Source: Cytobacillus horneckiae
GTDB taxonomy: Bacteria; Bacillota; Bacilli; Bacillales; Cytobacillaceae
NCBI RefSeq assembly: GCF_002835735.1
Contig: NZ_PISD01000009.1
Coordinates: 1 to 62,451, forward strand
Reading direction: 5' to 3'
DNA: 62,451 nucleotides
Position numbers and translations under genes: made by a program
Notes under the pieces: generated by a model
Seen by the model: the letters and a program-made list of their open reading frames with translations, nothing else
What the model was told of the DNA's origin: nothing
Databases searched by the model: none
In this document: piece by piece, positions 55,459 through 62,451 of the stretch
How the letters are laid out: each line of letters begins with the position of its first letter
How positions within the stretch are numbered: the first letter of the stretch is position 1

Positions 55459-56670
55459 CTATAGAGACCTTGTAAAGTTTTCCTTAACGTAGAGATAAAT
55501 GTAAAGAATGAGCGCACCTATCGTAATCAATGGACCGAATTCCAGCAGCTGCTGGTAGAATGAGCCTTCACCTAAATGGAAGACAGGTATTGCGTTTGAA
55601 GGCTGCTCATATTGCGAAATTCGCTCATATAATAATTTCCATAAAATGAAGGCATAGAGTGCAGCTATAAATGCATGCATAATACGAGCGAAGAAAAACG
55701 GTTTGAAACGGATATCGCTTTGGGCCAGAATGCTGGCGACCTGAGCCTGGACACTGAAGCCGCAAAAGGCGAGGATGGCGCTGGCTACGATGACTTTTTC
55801 CATTAGAGTGACTGTATCAACTTGACTTGTCATTTGATTACCTAATGTAAGCTCAAAAGCACCTGAAAATAGTGGAATACTTAATTCGGGCGAAATATGG
55901 AAAAGGACTAACACGATTTCTAATCCTTTCGCAATGAACTCAGTAATGCCGATATGAAATAATAGTTTATTAATGACAGAAAAAAGGATAATAAATCCAC
56001 CAATCATTAGAAGGGTTTGAATGGAGGACATGACTGCATCGCCAACTAATTTTCCAATCGGCCGTTTTTCGTTAATCCTTGTTTGATGAAGAACTGAAAA
56101 TGCTGCTTTTAATGATGGCTTCCGCTTGCTTTTTAAATTCTCAATAGGCTCTTCATTTCTTCCATAAAAACGCATGATTAATCCGACAGTTATATTTCCT
56201 AAGTAATGTGCCAAAGCTAGAATGATGCCAATTTTGGCGTTATGAAAAAAACCAACCGAAACAGCTCCAAATATAAATAGAGGGTTAGAGCAATTTGTAA
56301 AAGAAACGAGACGCTCCGCTTCAATTCTTGATATTTGCTTTTCTTGTCTCAATCTCGTAGTAAATTTTGCACCTGCTGGATAACCAGAGGCCATTCCCAT
56401 TGCCAAAACAAAGCCGCCTACACCTGGTACCTTGAACAATGGCCGCATGAGCGGTTCTAGCAGGACACCGATAAACCTCACTACCCCAAAACCAATAAGT
56501 ATTTCTGAAACGATAAAAAAGGGGAGAAGAGAAGGAAAGACAATTTCCCACCACATATTAAGCCCGCGCGTTGAGGCATCAATGGATTCTTGTGGAAAGG
56601 CAATGAGTGAGATAGCCATTACAGATATTGCAATGGCGAGCACAACAGTTTTAATTTTTGATTGCAACAC
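55459..56670 (-). CDS. ylbJ: YlbJ, sporulation integral membrane protein
   Basis: 403 residues, nucleoside-recognition (Gate) domain family with about nine helices. PSLLPFFIVSEILIGFG, GMASGYPAGAKFTTRL, FTNCSNPLFIFGAVSVGFF and FCGFSVQAQVASIL are the conserved segments. Needed for normal spore formation in B. subtilis; transported substrate unknown. The start is GTG at 56670 with GGGAGGC upstream. Divergent from ylbK across 296 bp of AT-rich sequence with no gene. Confidence 0.92.
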   Translation of the reverse strand: MLQSKIKTVVLAIAISVMAISLIAFPQESIDASTRGLNMWWEIVFPSLLPFFIVSEILIGFGVVRFIGVLLEPLMRPLFKVPGVGGFVLAMGMASGYPAGAKFTTRLRQEKQISRIEAERLVSFTNCSNPLFIFGAVSVGFFHNAKIGIILALAHYLGNITVGLIMRFYGRNEEPIENLKSKRKPSLKAAFSVLHQTRINEKRPIGKLVGDAVMSSIQTLLMIGGFIILFSVINKLLFHIGITEFIAKGLEIVLVLFHISPELSIPLFSGAFELTLGNQMTSQVDTVTLMEKVIVASAILAFCGFSVQAQVASILAQSDIRFKPFFFARIMHAFIAALYAFILWKLLYERISQYEQPSNAIPVFHLGEGSFYQQLLEFGPLITIGALILYIYLYVKENFTRSL

Positions 56671-56966
56671 TTAGCAGAGCCTCCCTCAGGTCTTGCTTAC
56701 CTAATGTATATTGAAGAAAAATATGGTAAAATAATATGTAGGTACATGGAATTCATATTTATATATCTAATATCATGAAAATGCGATTTGCTGCCTTTAA
56801 ACCTATCAGCCTGTCCTCATATTAATCAATATACTCATACAAGTTTGAAATAGACCATAATCTTAAAACCTAATGATAAAGAAGTTTAATAACTAAAGCT
56901 GTAGCCAATACATACTCTTTATAAAGAGAGGGTTATTTAGCTGTTAAGTTAAAGGAGGGATCCTAC

Positions 56967-57755
56967 CTGAGTCACCCTAAAATAGGCTTAGCACTCGGTT
57001 CAGGAGGAGCACGCGGTTTCGCTCATTTAGGCGTAATTAAAGTACTTAAAGAAGAAGGAATCCCCATCGACTTAATTGCCGGCAGCAGTATGGGAGCAAT
57101 GGTAGGCTGCTTTTATGGAGCTGGATTGGAGATTGAGCGATTATATAAATTCTCAACTGCTTTTAAAAGAAAATATTACTTGGATTTTACTGTTCCGAAA
57201 ATGGGATTTATTGCAGGGAAAAGAGTAAAAGAGTTGATCCGGGTATTTACTCACGGAAAGAGAATTGAAGAGTTATCTATTCCTGTAAATGTGGTTGCGA
57301 CAGATATAGTCACAGGTGAAAAAGTGATTTTTAAAGATGGGCCTATTTCAGATGCGGTAAGAGCAAGTATATCGATACCAGGTATTTTTGTACCGGAAAA
57401 AGTGAATGGAAGATTATTAGTGGATGGCGGGGTCGTTGACCGAGTCCCGGTTTCGGTCGTAAAAGAGATGGGTGCTGACATAGTCATTGCAGTGGATGTT
57501 TCCCATGTAAAGGTGAATACTGAAATTACCTCCATATATGATGTGATTATGCAGAGCCTGGATATATTACAAATGGAGAATGTGAAGCATAGGGAAATTG
57601 CTTCAGACTTTATGATCAGGCCGCGGGTTGAAATGTACAGTTCAAAGGCTTTTACAAATATCGAAGAAATCATTATGATAGGTGAAGAGGAAGCAAGGAA
57701 GCATACTCAGAGAATAAAAGAAACAATTCATAATTGGAAGGGGCAAATAGAGTGA
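56967..57755 (+). CDS. ylbK: Patatin-like phospholipase family protein YlbK, CTG start
   Basis: 262 residues from CTG at 56967 (B. subtilis YlbK about 260). The oxyanion hole GSGGARG is at residues 11-17, the nucleophile is Ser41 in GSSMG, and the Asp of the dyad is in DGGVVDRVP. There is no in-frame ATG, GTG or TTG until 57090, which would delete the oxyanion hole and the nucleophile. CTG lies exactly 8 nt after GGAGG. Probably a lipid acyl hydrolase. The stop overlaps the ylbL GTG. Confidence 0.93.
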   Translation: MSHPKIGLALGSGGARGFAHLGVIKVLKEEGIPIDLIAGSSMGAMVGCFYGAGLEIERLYKFSTAFKRKYYLDFTVPKMGFIAGKRVKELIRVFTHGKRIEELSIPVNVVATDIVTGEKVIFKDGPISDAVRASISIPGIFVPEKVNGRLLVDGGVVDRVPVSVVKEMGADIVIAVDVSHVKVNTEITSIYDVIMQSLDILQMENVKHREIASDFMIRPRVEMYSSKAFTNIEEIIMIGEEEARKHTQRIKETIHNWKGQIE

Positions 57756-58768
57756 AAAACAAAATTTTGGTACGCTCCTTCTTTGTCGTAGCAATCATTG
57801 TCCTGGCTAGTTCGTTCATTTATTTACCTTATTATGTGTCTAAACCAGGAATGGCCAAGGAGCTGGAGCCGATTATTGAAGTGGAGAATGGCACCGAAGG
57901 AGAAGGAAGCTTCATGCTCACTACTGTGAGAATGGGAAAGGCGAATATATATTCATACTTAGCTGCAAAGCTAAGCAAATATCAGACAATCCATCCAGTT
58001 GAGGACATTCGCAGGGAAGATGAGTCTGACAAAGAATATAATCTACGCCAGCTTCATTTAATGGATTCTTCCAAAATAACTGCCATTGAAGTGGCGTATT
58101 CTCACGCAGATATACCGATTGATTATCATTATAAAGGTGTTTACGTACTGAGTATAATGGAGGGAATGCCGGCGGAAGGGAAAATTAATCCTGGTGACAG
58201 AATAACGAAAGTGGATGGTGAGGCTTTTGAATCATCCAAACAATTTATTGAGCTAGTTTCCAAAAAGAGAGAAGGAGAAGCTGTCAGGCTGACTTTTGAA
58301 CGCGATGAGAAAATAAAAGAAACTGAGCTGGTGCTTAAGGTCCTGCCGCAAACAGGAAAAGCGGGTGTCGGCATTACATTGGTAGATGATAAAGAAATAA
58401 AGGTAAATCCGAAAGTGGACATTGATAGCAGTGAGATAGGCGGACCTTCTGCAGGTTTTATGTTTTCGCTTGAAATCTATAATCAATTAATCGATGAAGA
58501 TTTGACAAGAGGATATGAAGTTGCCGGAACTGGCACAATAGCTGCAGACGGCACGATTGGAAGAATTGGCGGCATTGAGCAAAAAATTGTTGCTGCAGAT
58601 AAGGCAGGAGCAGACATATTCTTTGCTCCAAATGAAAATGGGGCAGACGACTCTAATTATCGTGGAGCTGTCGAGACCGCAGAAGATATTGGCACGGAAA
58701 TGAAAATTGTTCCTGTAGATACATTTGATGAGGCGATTGATTATTTAATGTCGCTGGAAGATAAATAA
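57752..58768 (+). CDS. ylbL: YlbL, PDZ and Lon-type serine peptidase
   Basis: 338 residues. A membrane anchor (FFVVAIIVLASSFIYLPYYV), a PDZ domain (about 125-200; GMPAEGKINPGDRITKVDGE) and a C-terminal Lon-like protease domain with catalytic Ser in GGPSAGFMF and Lys in AADKAGAD. The active site faces outside the membrane; B. subtilis YlbL has been linked to release from DNA-damage checkpoint arrest by degrading YneA. GTG at 57752 overlaps the ylbK stop (GTGA). Confidence 0.94.
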   Translation: MKNKILVRSFFVVAIIVLASSFIYLPYYVSKPGMAKELEPIIEVENGTEGEGSFMLTTVRMGKANIYSYLAAKLSKYQTIHPVEDIRREDESDKEYNLRQLHLMDSSKITAIEVAYSHADIPIDYHYKGVYVLSIMEGMPAEGKINPGDRITKVDGEAFESSKQFIELVSKKREGEAVRLTFERDEKIKETELVLKVLPQTGKAGVGITLVDDKEIKVNPKVDIDSSEIGGPSAGFMFSLEIYNQLIDEDLTRGYEVAGTGTIAADGTIGRIGGIEQKIVAADKAGADIFFAPNENGADDSNYRGAVETAEDIGTEMKIVPVDTFDEAIDYLMSLEDK

Positions 58769-58778
58769 TAGAAAACAG

Positions 58779-58824
58779 GGCTGTCCTGAAAGTGAAGCAT
58801 AATTTACTTTCAGGACAGCCTTTA
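58779..58824. terminator. Bidirectional terminator between ylbL and tmcAL
   Basis: GGCTGTCCTGAAAGT and ACTTTCAGGACAGCC, 15-bp perfect stem, followed by TTTATGC. Confidence 0.88.
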
Positions 58825-58844
58825 TGCTTGTAACTAATATACCT

Positions 58845-60077
58845 TTATTGCAAGCCGTTAGCCGTTTTCAACAAAACAGGAGGTTGCAGGAAGTCCTGTT
58901 TCAATAATTTTTTGCTTTGAAGACTTGTTGCAGCAAGTCCATACACCTTGCTTGCTTTAATATCCAGAGAGAGTTCCGCTTCATTTTTTGAGGACACTCT
59001 AGAAATCATCGGCAATTGTAGTGCATTTTTTTTGTGATGCAAATATTTCCGTCCATTATCAGTCATGCCAAGCAGTCTTAAATATTGCGGCATATTATTT
59101 TTTAGCATCATTTCTTTTGATGCATTTGTTAAAATATGTACGCAAATTCTTTGGATTCTTGTCCATGTATAACGCTTCGTCTTTACATTTTCCATAAATT
59201 CACTAAAGGAGCCGGCTTCTTGTGCAGCGCTGATGAGTCTATATTCAATTCCTTCCTCAACTTCATAAATATTTCGTAATTCTTCAGGAGATGATTGTAT
59301 TAATCTAAATTGCAGAAACGGCCAATAATGTTCCCAATTGTGAAATAAACCAAATTCATTATAATAATCCATCAGACCATTATAGGTCGCAGCAGGTACA
59401 TATCGCTGAATGTTTTCGATATGACCGTCATTTGCAAATAAGGCTTTGCGCAAACTTGTTGCACTTGCGATCGTCGAAGTGTTAAAACTCTCATCATGAT
59501 AATCGGCATTTTTTCTTGTGACAGTAGTTGGTGCCATTTGTGCACCTTGATTCTGAATAGCTGTTATATACTGAAACCCAAGTATATTATTAGGCTTTGA
59601 CAGATCAACTGTTTGATCATGATGAGGAGATAACGCTTTGAAAGCAAGTGAAGTCGCTTTTGGATAACTGTTCCCGTCCTGAACAAACTGCTTGATCAGA
59701 TGCTGATATTTGTCATTGCTCTCCTTAAGAAAATGTATCGTTGATAGAAAATCATCAATTTCGCCTGATTCGCTCCCAAATGATAAATAACGGCAGCCGC
59801 ATGCTTCCAGAAGCGCCACAGCCCCGCTTGCAAAGCTGTTAGCCTGCTGTGTAGCAAAGTTGTATGGAAGTTCAATGACAATGTCACAGCCTCCGTGCAA
59901 AGCCATGCGCGTCCTTGCCCATTTAGATAGGAGCGCCGGTTCTCCTCTTTGAAGAAAGTTTCCGCTCATAGCAGCGATTACAACATCCGCACCGGTTTCT
60001 TTGCGGGCTTTTTCAATATGATAGGCATGTCCATTATGAAAAGGGTTATACTCAACTACAACGCCTACTGCATTCAT
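58845..60077 (-). CDS. tmcAL: tRNA(Met) cytidine acetate ligase TmcAL (YlbM)
   Basis: 410 residues. A nucleotidyltransferase N-terminal domain (VEYNPFHNGHAYHI, then MSGNFLQRGEPALLSKWAR) is followed by a helical tRNA-binding region. It uses acetate and ATP to make N4-acetylcytidine at the wobble position of elongator tRNA-Met. AAAGGAGTG precedes the ATG. Located upstream of the 130-bp duplication and divergent from ylbN. Confidence 0.94.
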   Translation of the reverse strand: MNAVGVVVEYNPFHNGHAYHIEKARKETGADVVIAAMSGNFLQRGEPALLSKWARTRMALHGGCDIVIELPYNFATQQANSFASGAVALLEACGCRYLSFGSESGEIDDFLSTIHFLKESNDKYQHLIKQFVQDGNSYPKATSLAFKALSPHHDQTVDLSKPNNILGFQYITAIQNQGAQMAPTTVTRKNADYHDESFNTSTIASATSLRKALFANDGHIENIQRYVPAATYNGLMDYYNEFGLFHNWEHYWPFLQFRLIQSSPEELRNIYEVEEGIEYRLISAAQEAGSFSEFMENVKTKRYTWTRIQRICVHILTNASKEMMLKNNMPQYLRLLGMTDNGRKYLHHKKNALQLPMISRVSSKNEAELSLDIKASKVYGLAATSLQSKKLLKQDFLQPPVLLKTANGLQ

Positions 60078-60104
60078 CCATTGTTCACTCCTTTACACAC
60101 TCTG

Positions 60105-60370
60105 TTTATCGCAGATTAACGGGCAGTAAGCCCCACCTCAATGTTTAGAGGAATTTAGAGGTTAACTGCCCGTAAAAGCCCGATTAGTTCAACTAACAAT
60201 CAGTGGGGAAAACCTCCACTGATTGAAGTTTCACTTTATCGCAGATTAACGGGCAGTAAGCCCCACCTCAATGTTTAGAGGAATTTGGGGGTTAACAGCC
60301 TGTAAAAGCCCGATTGGTTCAACTAACAATCAGTATGAAGGAAATTCTCCACTGATTGAAGTTTCACTTT
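60105..60370. repeat. 130-bp intergenic repeat, two tandem copies
   Basis: Copy 1 begins at 60105 and copy 2 at 60235. Both start TTTATCGCAGATTAACGGGC and end TGATTGAAGTTTCACTT. Each has an outer pair TTAACGGGCAGT/ACTGCCCGTAA, an inner CCTC-AATGTTTA-GAGG hairpin and a second hairpin on ATCAGTGG/CCACTGAT. The second hairpin is degraded in copy 2. Non-coding; likely a dispersed palindromic element that was duplicated in place. Confidence 0.88.
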
Positions 60371-60620
60371 ATTATAAATTAATGTAATGAATTTCTCTAT
60401 ATTGCAAGTTAAAAGGAACGGTATCAGATTCACTTGGTGTTTGCATAAGATAATTTATTATTGCTAAAAGTAATGTTTGCATTTAGTGAAAAAATGGTTA
60501 AAATACAAAGAGTATGCTTTTAAAGCAAACTAAGTTTTGTGAATCATGCTGTAAAGAAAAAATATTGACAAATAATTATATGAAAGCTATAATTACCTTT
60601 GTTGCCTTGGGGTGATTCGT

Positions 60621-61145
60621 ATGAAATGGACTTTAAGTCAGTTACAAAAATATCGAAGCAAGGACTTTCCTTTTGATGAAATTGTCAATGTTGATGAAGT
60701 TATCAAGCTAGAATCGGACATTAGAGACGCTTCACCAATGAGAATCCGTGGCCGTGCAGATATTGATTCGGCTAAAGTGACTTTTCATTTGAAAATAGAA
60801 GGTCATTTAATTCTGCCTTGTTCTCGTACTTTAGTTGACGTAAAATTTCCAATTAATGTTGAGACAATTGAAACTTTCCTCTTGAAAAGTATCGATTATG
60901 AAACTGAAGAGGAAGTTCATCAAGTAAAAGGTGATGTGATTGACCTTATGCCGGTGATTCATGAAATCTTGATACTTGAAGTCCCAATGCAAGTTTTCTG
61001 CGATGAAAGCAGTGAAGAAGGAGCTCCGCAATCCGGAAAGGATTGGGAGGTCATCAGAGAGCAGGATAATAAGGATAAAGTCGATCCTCGTCTTGCCGGA
61101 CTTGCTCAGTTTTTTAATCAAAAAGATTCTTCTTCCGATACATAA
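60621..61145 (+). CDS. ylbN: DUF177/YceD family protein YlbN
   Basis: 174 residues. MKWTLSQLQKYRSKDFPFDE at the start, CSRTLVDVKFPINVETIETF in the middle and the acidic DPRLAGLAQFF near the end. YceD-family genes sit before rpmF across bacteria and have been linked to rRNA processing or accumulation. ATG at 60621 is 6-8 nt after GGGGTGA. Shares a transcript with rpmF. Confidence 0.93.
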   Translation: MKWTLSQLQKYRSKDFPFDEIVNVDEVIKLESDIRDASPMRIRGRADIDSAKVTFHLKIEGHLILPCSRTLVDVKFPINVETIETFLLKSIDYETEEEVHQVKGDVIDLMPVIHEILILEVPMQVFCDESSEEGAPQSGKDWEVIREQDNKDKVDPRLAGLAQFFNQKDSSSDT

Positions 61146-61313
61146 GAGGAAGTAAGAAGCACAAGAAACATTTGAAGATACCGGAAGAATCTGGTCTTCA
61201 TAACTTTCTTAATAGTGTATGTTCAAAATATAGAGGAGCAATGCTCTTCATAAGTGATAGATGCAATTCCTCAAGTTTGAACGACTCTAAATCTCTTTAA
61301 GGAGGTGGGAATA
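61146..61313 (+). promoter_or_regulatory. Structured ylbN-rpmF intercistronic region
   Basis: GTTCAAA (61221-61227) pairs with TTTGAAC (61276-61282). Inside it GAGGA (61233-61237) pairs with TCCTC (61268-61272), or alternatively GAGCA-A-TGCTC (61236-61246) folds locally. The rpmF ribosome site lies 19 bp past the outer stem. Could be an autoregulatory ribosomal-protein leader; no known class recognised. Confidence 0.4.
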
Positions 61314-61487
61314 ATGGCTGTACCTTTTAGAAGAACTTCTAAAACTGCAAAAAGAAAACGTCGTACCCATTTTAAATTACAGGTTCCTGGTATGGTAGAA
61401 TGCCCAAACTGTGGTGAAATGAAACTTGCACACCGCGTTTGCAAAGCTTGTGGAACTTACAAAGGAAAAGAAGTTGTAAACAACTAA
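61314..61487 (+). CDS. rpmF: 50S ribosomal protein L32
   Basis: 57 residues. The basic N terminus [19 protein letters not shown] and two CxxC pairs (CPNC, CKAC) make this the zinc-binding C+ form. GGAGG lies 8 nt before the ATG. A strong terminator follows. Confidence 0.98.
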   Translation: MAVPFRRTSKTAKRKRRTHFKLQVPGMVECPNCGEMKLAHRVCKACGTYKGKEVVNN

Positions 61488-61499
61488 TTTTCAATCTTT

Positions 61500-61532
61500 A
61501 AAAGCACAGGAGTTATTCCTCCTGTGCTTTTT
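61500..61532 (+). terminator. Terminator of rpmF
   Basis: AAAGCACAGGAG-TTATTC-CTCCTGTGCTTTTT. Confidence 0.92.
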
Positions 61533-61594
61533 GTCGTTTTATGTGCCATATGATTTAAGCTATAATATTGTTTAGATGTTAAAGGGGGATGGCA

Positions 61595-62350
61595 ATGAAT
61601 CCGTACATTATTGAGGAACATGAGGGGCTGCTAGTTTTTACAATCAATAGAGAAGATAAAAGGAATGCGATAAGCTATGAGGTGATGGATGGGCTGGAGG
61701 AAGCCATTACGCTCGCAGGTGAAAAGAAGATCAAGGCGATGATGATTACTGGTGCTGGGGAGAAGGCGTTTTGTTCTGGCGGAGATTTATCTTCTTTTCA
61801 TGAATTAAAAACAGCTAAAGAAGCCTATAAGATGCTCAAGCGCATGTCAAATATTTTAGTGAAAATTTTATTGTTTCCAAAGCCGACAATTGCCGTATTA
61901 AATGGAACAGCTGTTGGCGGGGGATGTGAACTTGCCTCTGCATGTGATTTTAGGATTGCAAGGAAAGGTATTAAGGCGGGCTTTATTCAAGGAACATTAG
62001 CAATAACGACCGGGTGGGGCGGAGGCACGATTGTTTCTGAAAAGCTCGCACACGCTCATGCGATGAAAATGTTGATGGAGGCCGTTCCTTACAAGACGGA
62101 TGAATTACTGCAAATAGGCTTTATTCAATCTACATATGAAGGTGATTCGATAACTGCTGGAAAGTTGTTTTTACATAAATTTATGGGCATTGAGACGGAG
62201 GTGCTTTCCTCTTATAAGCAAATGTTCCTGCGGAAGCTCGAACAAAATCGGATTGAAGAGAGGATTCAGGCAGAAGTAGAGCAATGCTCAATACTTTGGG
62301 GAGAAGAAGCACACCATAAGCAGGTAAATAAATTCTTGCAAAAAAAATAA
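61595..62350 (+). CDS. Enoyl-CoA hydratase/isomerase family protein
   Basis: Crotonase fold, 251 residues. The oxyanion-hole segments are FCSGGDLSSF and NGTAVGGGCELASACDFRIA. The first catalytic Glu position of classic hydratases falls in the GGGCELA region, but the second is not clear (TLAITTGWGGG), so the exact reaction is uncertain. ATG at 61595 suits the AAAGGGGGA site; ATG at 61589 lies in it. B. subtilis has ylbO here instead. Confidence 0.85.
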   Translation: MNPYIIEEHEGLLVFTINREDKRNAISYEVMDGLEEAITLAGEKKIKAMMITGAGEKAFCSGGDLSSFHELKTAKEAYKMLKRMSNILVKILLFPKPTIAVLNGTAVGGGCELASACDFRIARKGIKAGFIQGTLAITTGWGGGTIVSEKLAHAHAMKMLMEAVPYKTDELLQIGFIQSTYEGDSITAGKLFLHKFMGIETEVLSSYKQMFLRKLEQNRIEERIQAEVEQCSILWGEEAHHKQVNKFLQKK

Positions 62351-62380
62351 GTATGAATAAAGGCAGAAGTAAAAATAGAA

Positions 62381-62429
62381 AAACGAGGGCATTCGTCAAA
62401 AAGGACTTGGCGAATGCCTTCGTTTTTTT
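62381..62429. terminator. Terminator after the enoyl-CoA hydratase-like gene
   Basis: AACGAGGGCATTCG and CGAATGCCTTCGTT arms around a 15-nt loop, then TTTTTT. Confidence 0.9.
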
Positions 62430-62451
62430 CAAAAGATAAGAAAGTATAAAA

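Noticed and set aside
57090..57755. Shorter ylbK starting at the first ATG
   Set aside because: It would remove the oxyanion hole and the catalytic serine, and no ribosome site precedes it. CTG at 56967 explains the gene.
60105..60370. Origin or attachment site
   Set aside because: Paired palindromic repeats without DnaA boxes, integrase or tRNA gene nearby; a dispersed repeat explains them better.

Overview
The window is a stretch of low-GC chromosome from a Bacillaceae bacterium. Its gene order is close to the Bacillus subtilis segment from ktrC and rnjA through the pdh, yla, cta and ylb genes to rpmF. Endospore-former markers are present (YjcZ, YlaJ, YlbD and YlbJ families, SR1/SR1P). Several genes absent from this segment in B. 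subtilis, and several intergenic repeat families, argue against B. subtilis itself. I cannot fix the genus from sequence alone. I saw no tRNA, rRNA, prophage, complete insertion sequence or CRISPR array.

Layout. 1-0.6 kb: array of 52-bp repeats. 0.6-5.7 kb: a lipoprotein, ktrC, rnjA with rpoY, ykrA, def. 5.8-7.1 kb: YjcZ-type small protein, ykyA. 7.5-12.6 kb: pyruvate dehydrogenase operon pdhABCD. 12.8-17.7 kb: small membrane and DUF proteins, a polysaccharide-deacetylase lipoprotein, the dual-function RNA SR1 with its peptide SR1P, and speA. 17.8-24.6 kb: nitronate-monooxygenase-like enzyme, yktA, yktB, a YkzI-position protein, yktC/suhB, ylaF, typA, ylaH. 24.6-26.7 kb: an LrgA/LrgB (CidAB-type) pair with a divergent LysR regulator. 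26.7-31.2 kb: ylaI, ylaJ, ylaK, ylaL, glsA, ylaN. 31.4-36.2 kb: ftsW, pycA. 36.4-44.8 kb: heme A synthesis (ctaA, ctaB), the caa3 oxidase operon ctaCDEF, ctaG and a DUF420 protein. 45-62.4 kb: the ylb region with rsmD-coaD, ylbJ, ylbK-ylbL, tmcAL, ylbN-rpmF and an enoyl-CoA hydratase-like gene.

The genes form a central-carbon and respiratory block: PDH makes acetyl-CoA, PycA makes oxaloacetate, CtaA/B make heme A, and CtaC-G build the terminal oxidase. Around it lie RNA-control genes (RNase J1, SR1/SR1P, RicF/YlbF), ribosome and tRNA maturation genes (TypA, RsmD, TmcAL, L32) and spore genes.

Most of the unexplained signal is between genes. (i) Four copies of a 110-200 bp element each lie between two near-identical terminator hairpins, as if the element inserts at a terminator and duplicates it. 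(ii) Three genes, one of them ylbK, start with CTG exactly 8 nt after GGAGG. (iii) An unannotated 49-codon ORF with an ideal ribosome site sits in the ylbH leader and its start is buried in a hairpin. (iv) The ylbC leader can form two exclusive structures that hide or expose its ribosome site. (v) A predicted H-type pseudoknot follows ylbG. Nothing here is a clear new enzymatic or defence system. The RNA-level features are the best leads.
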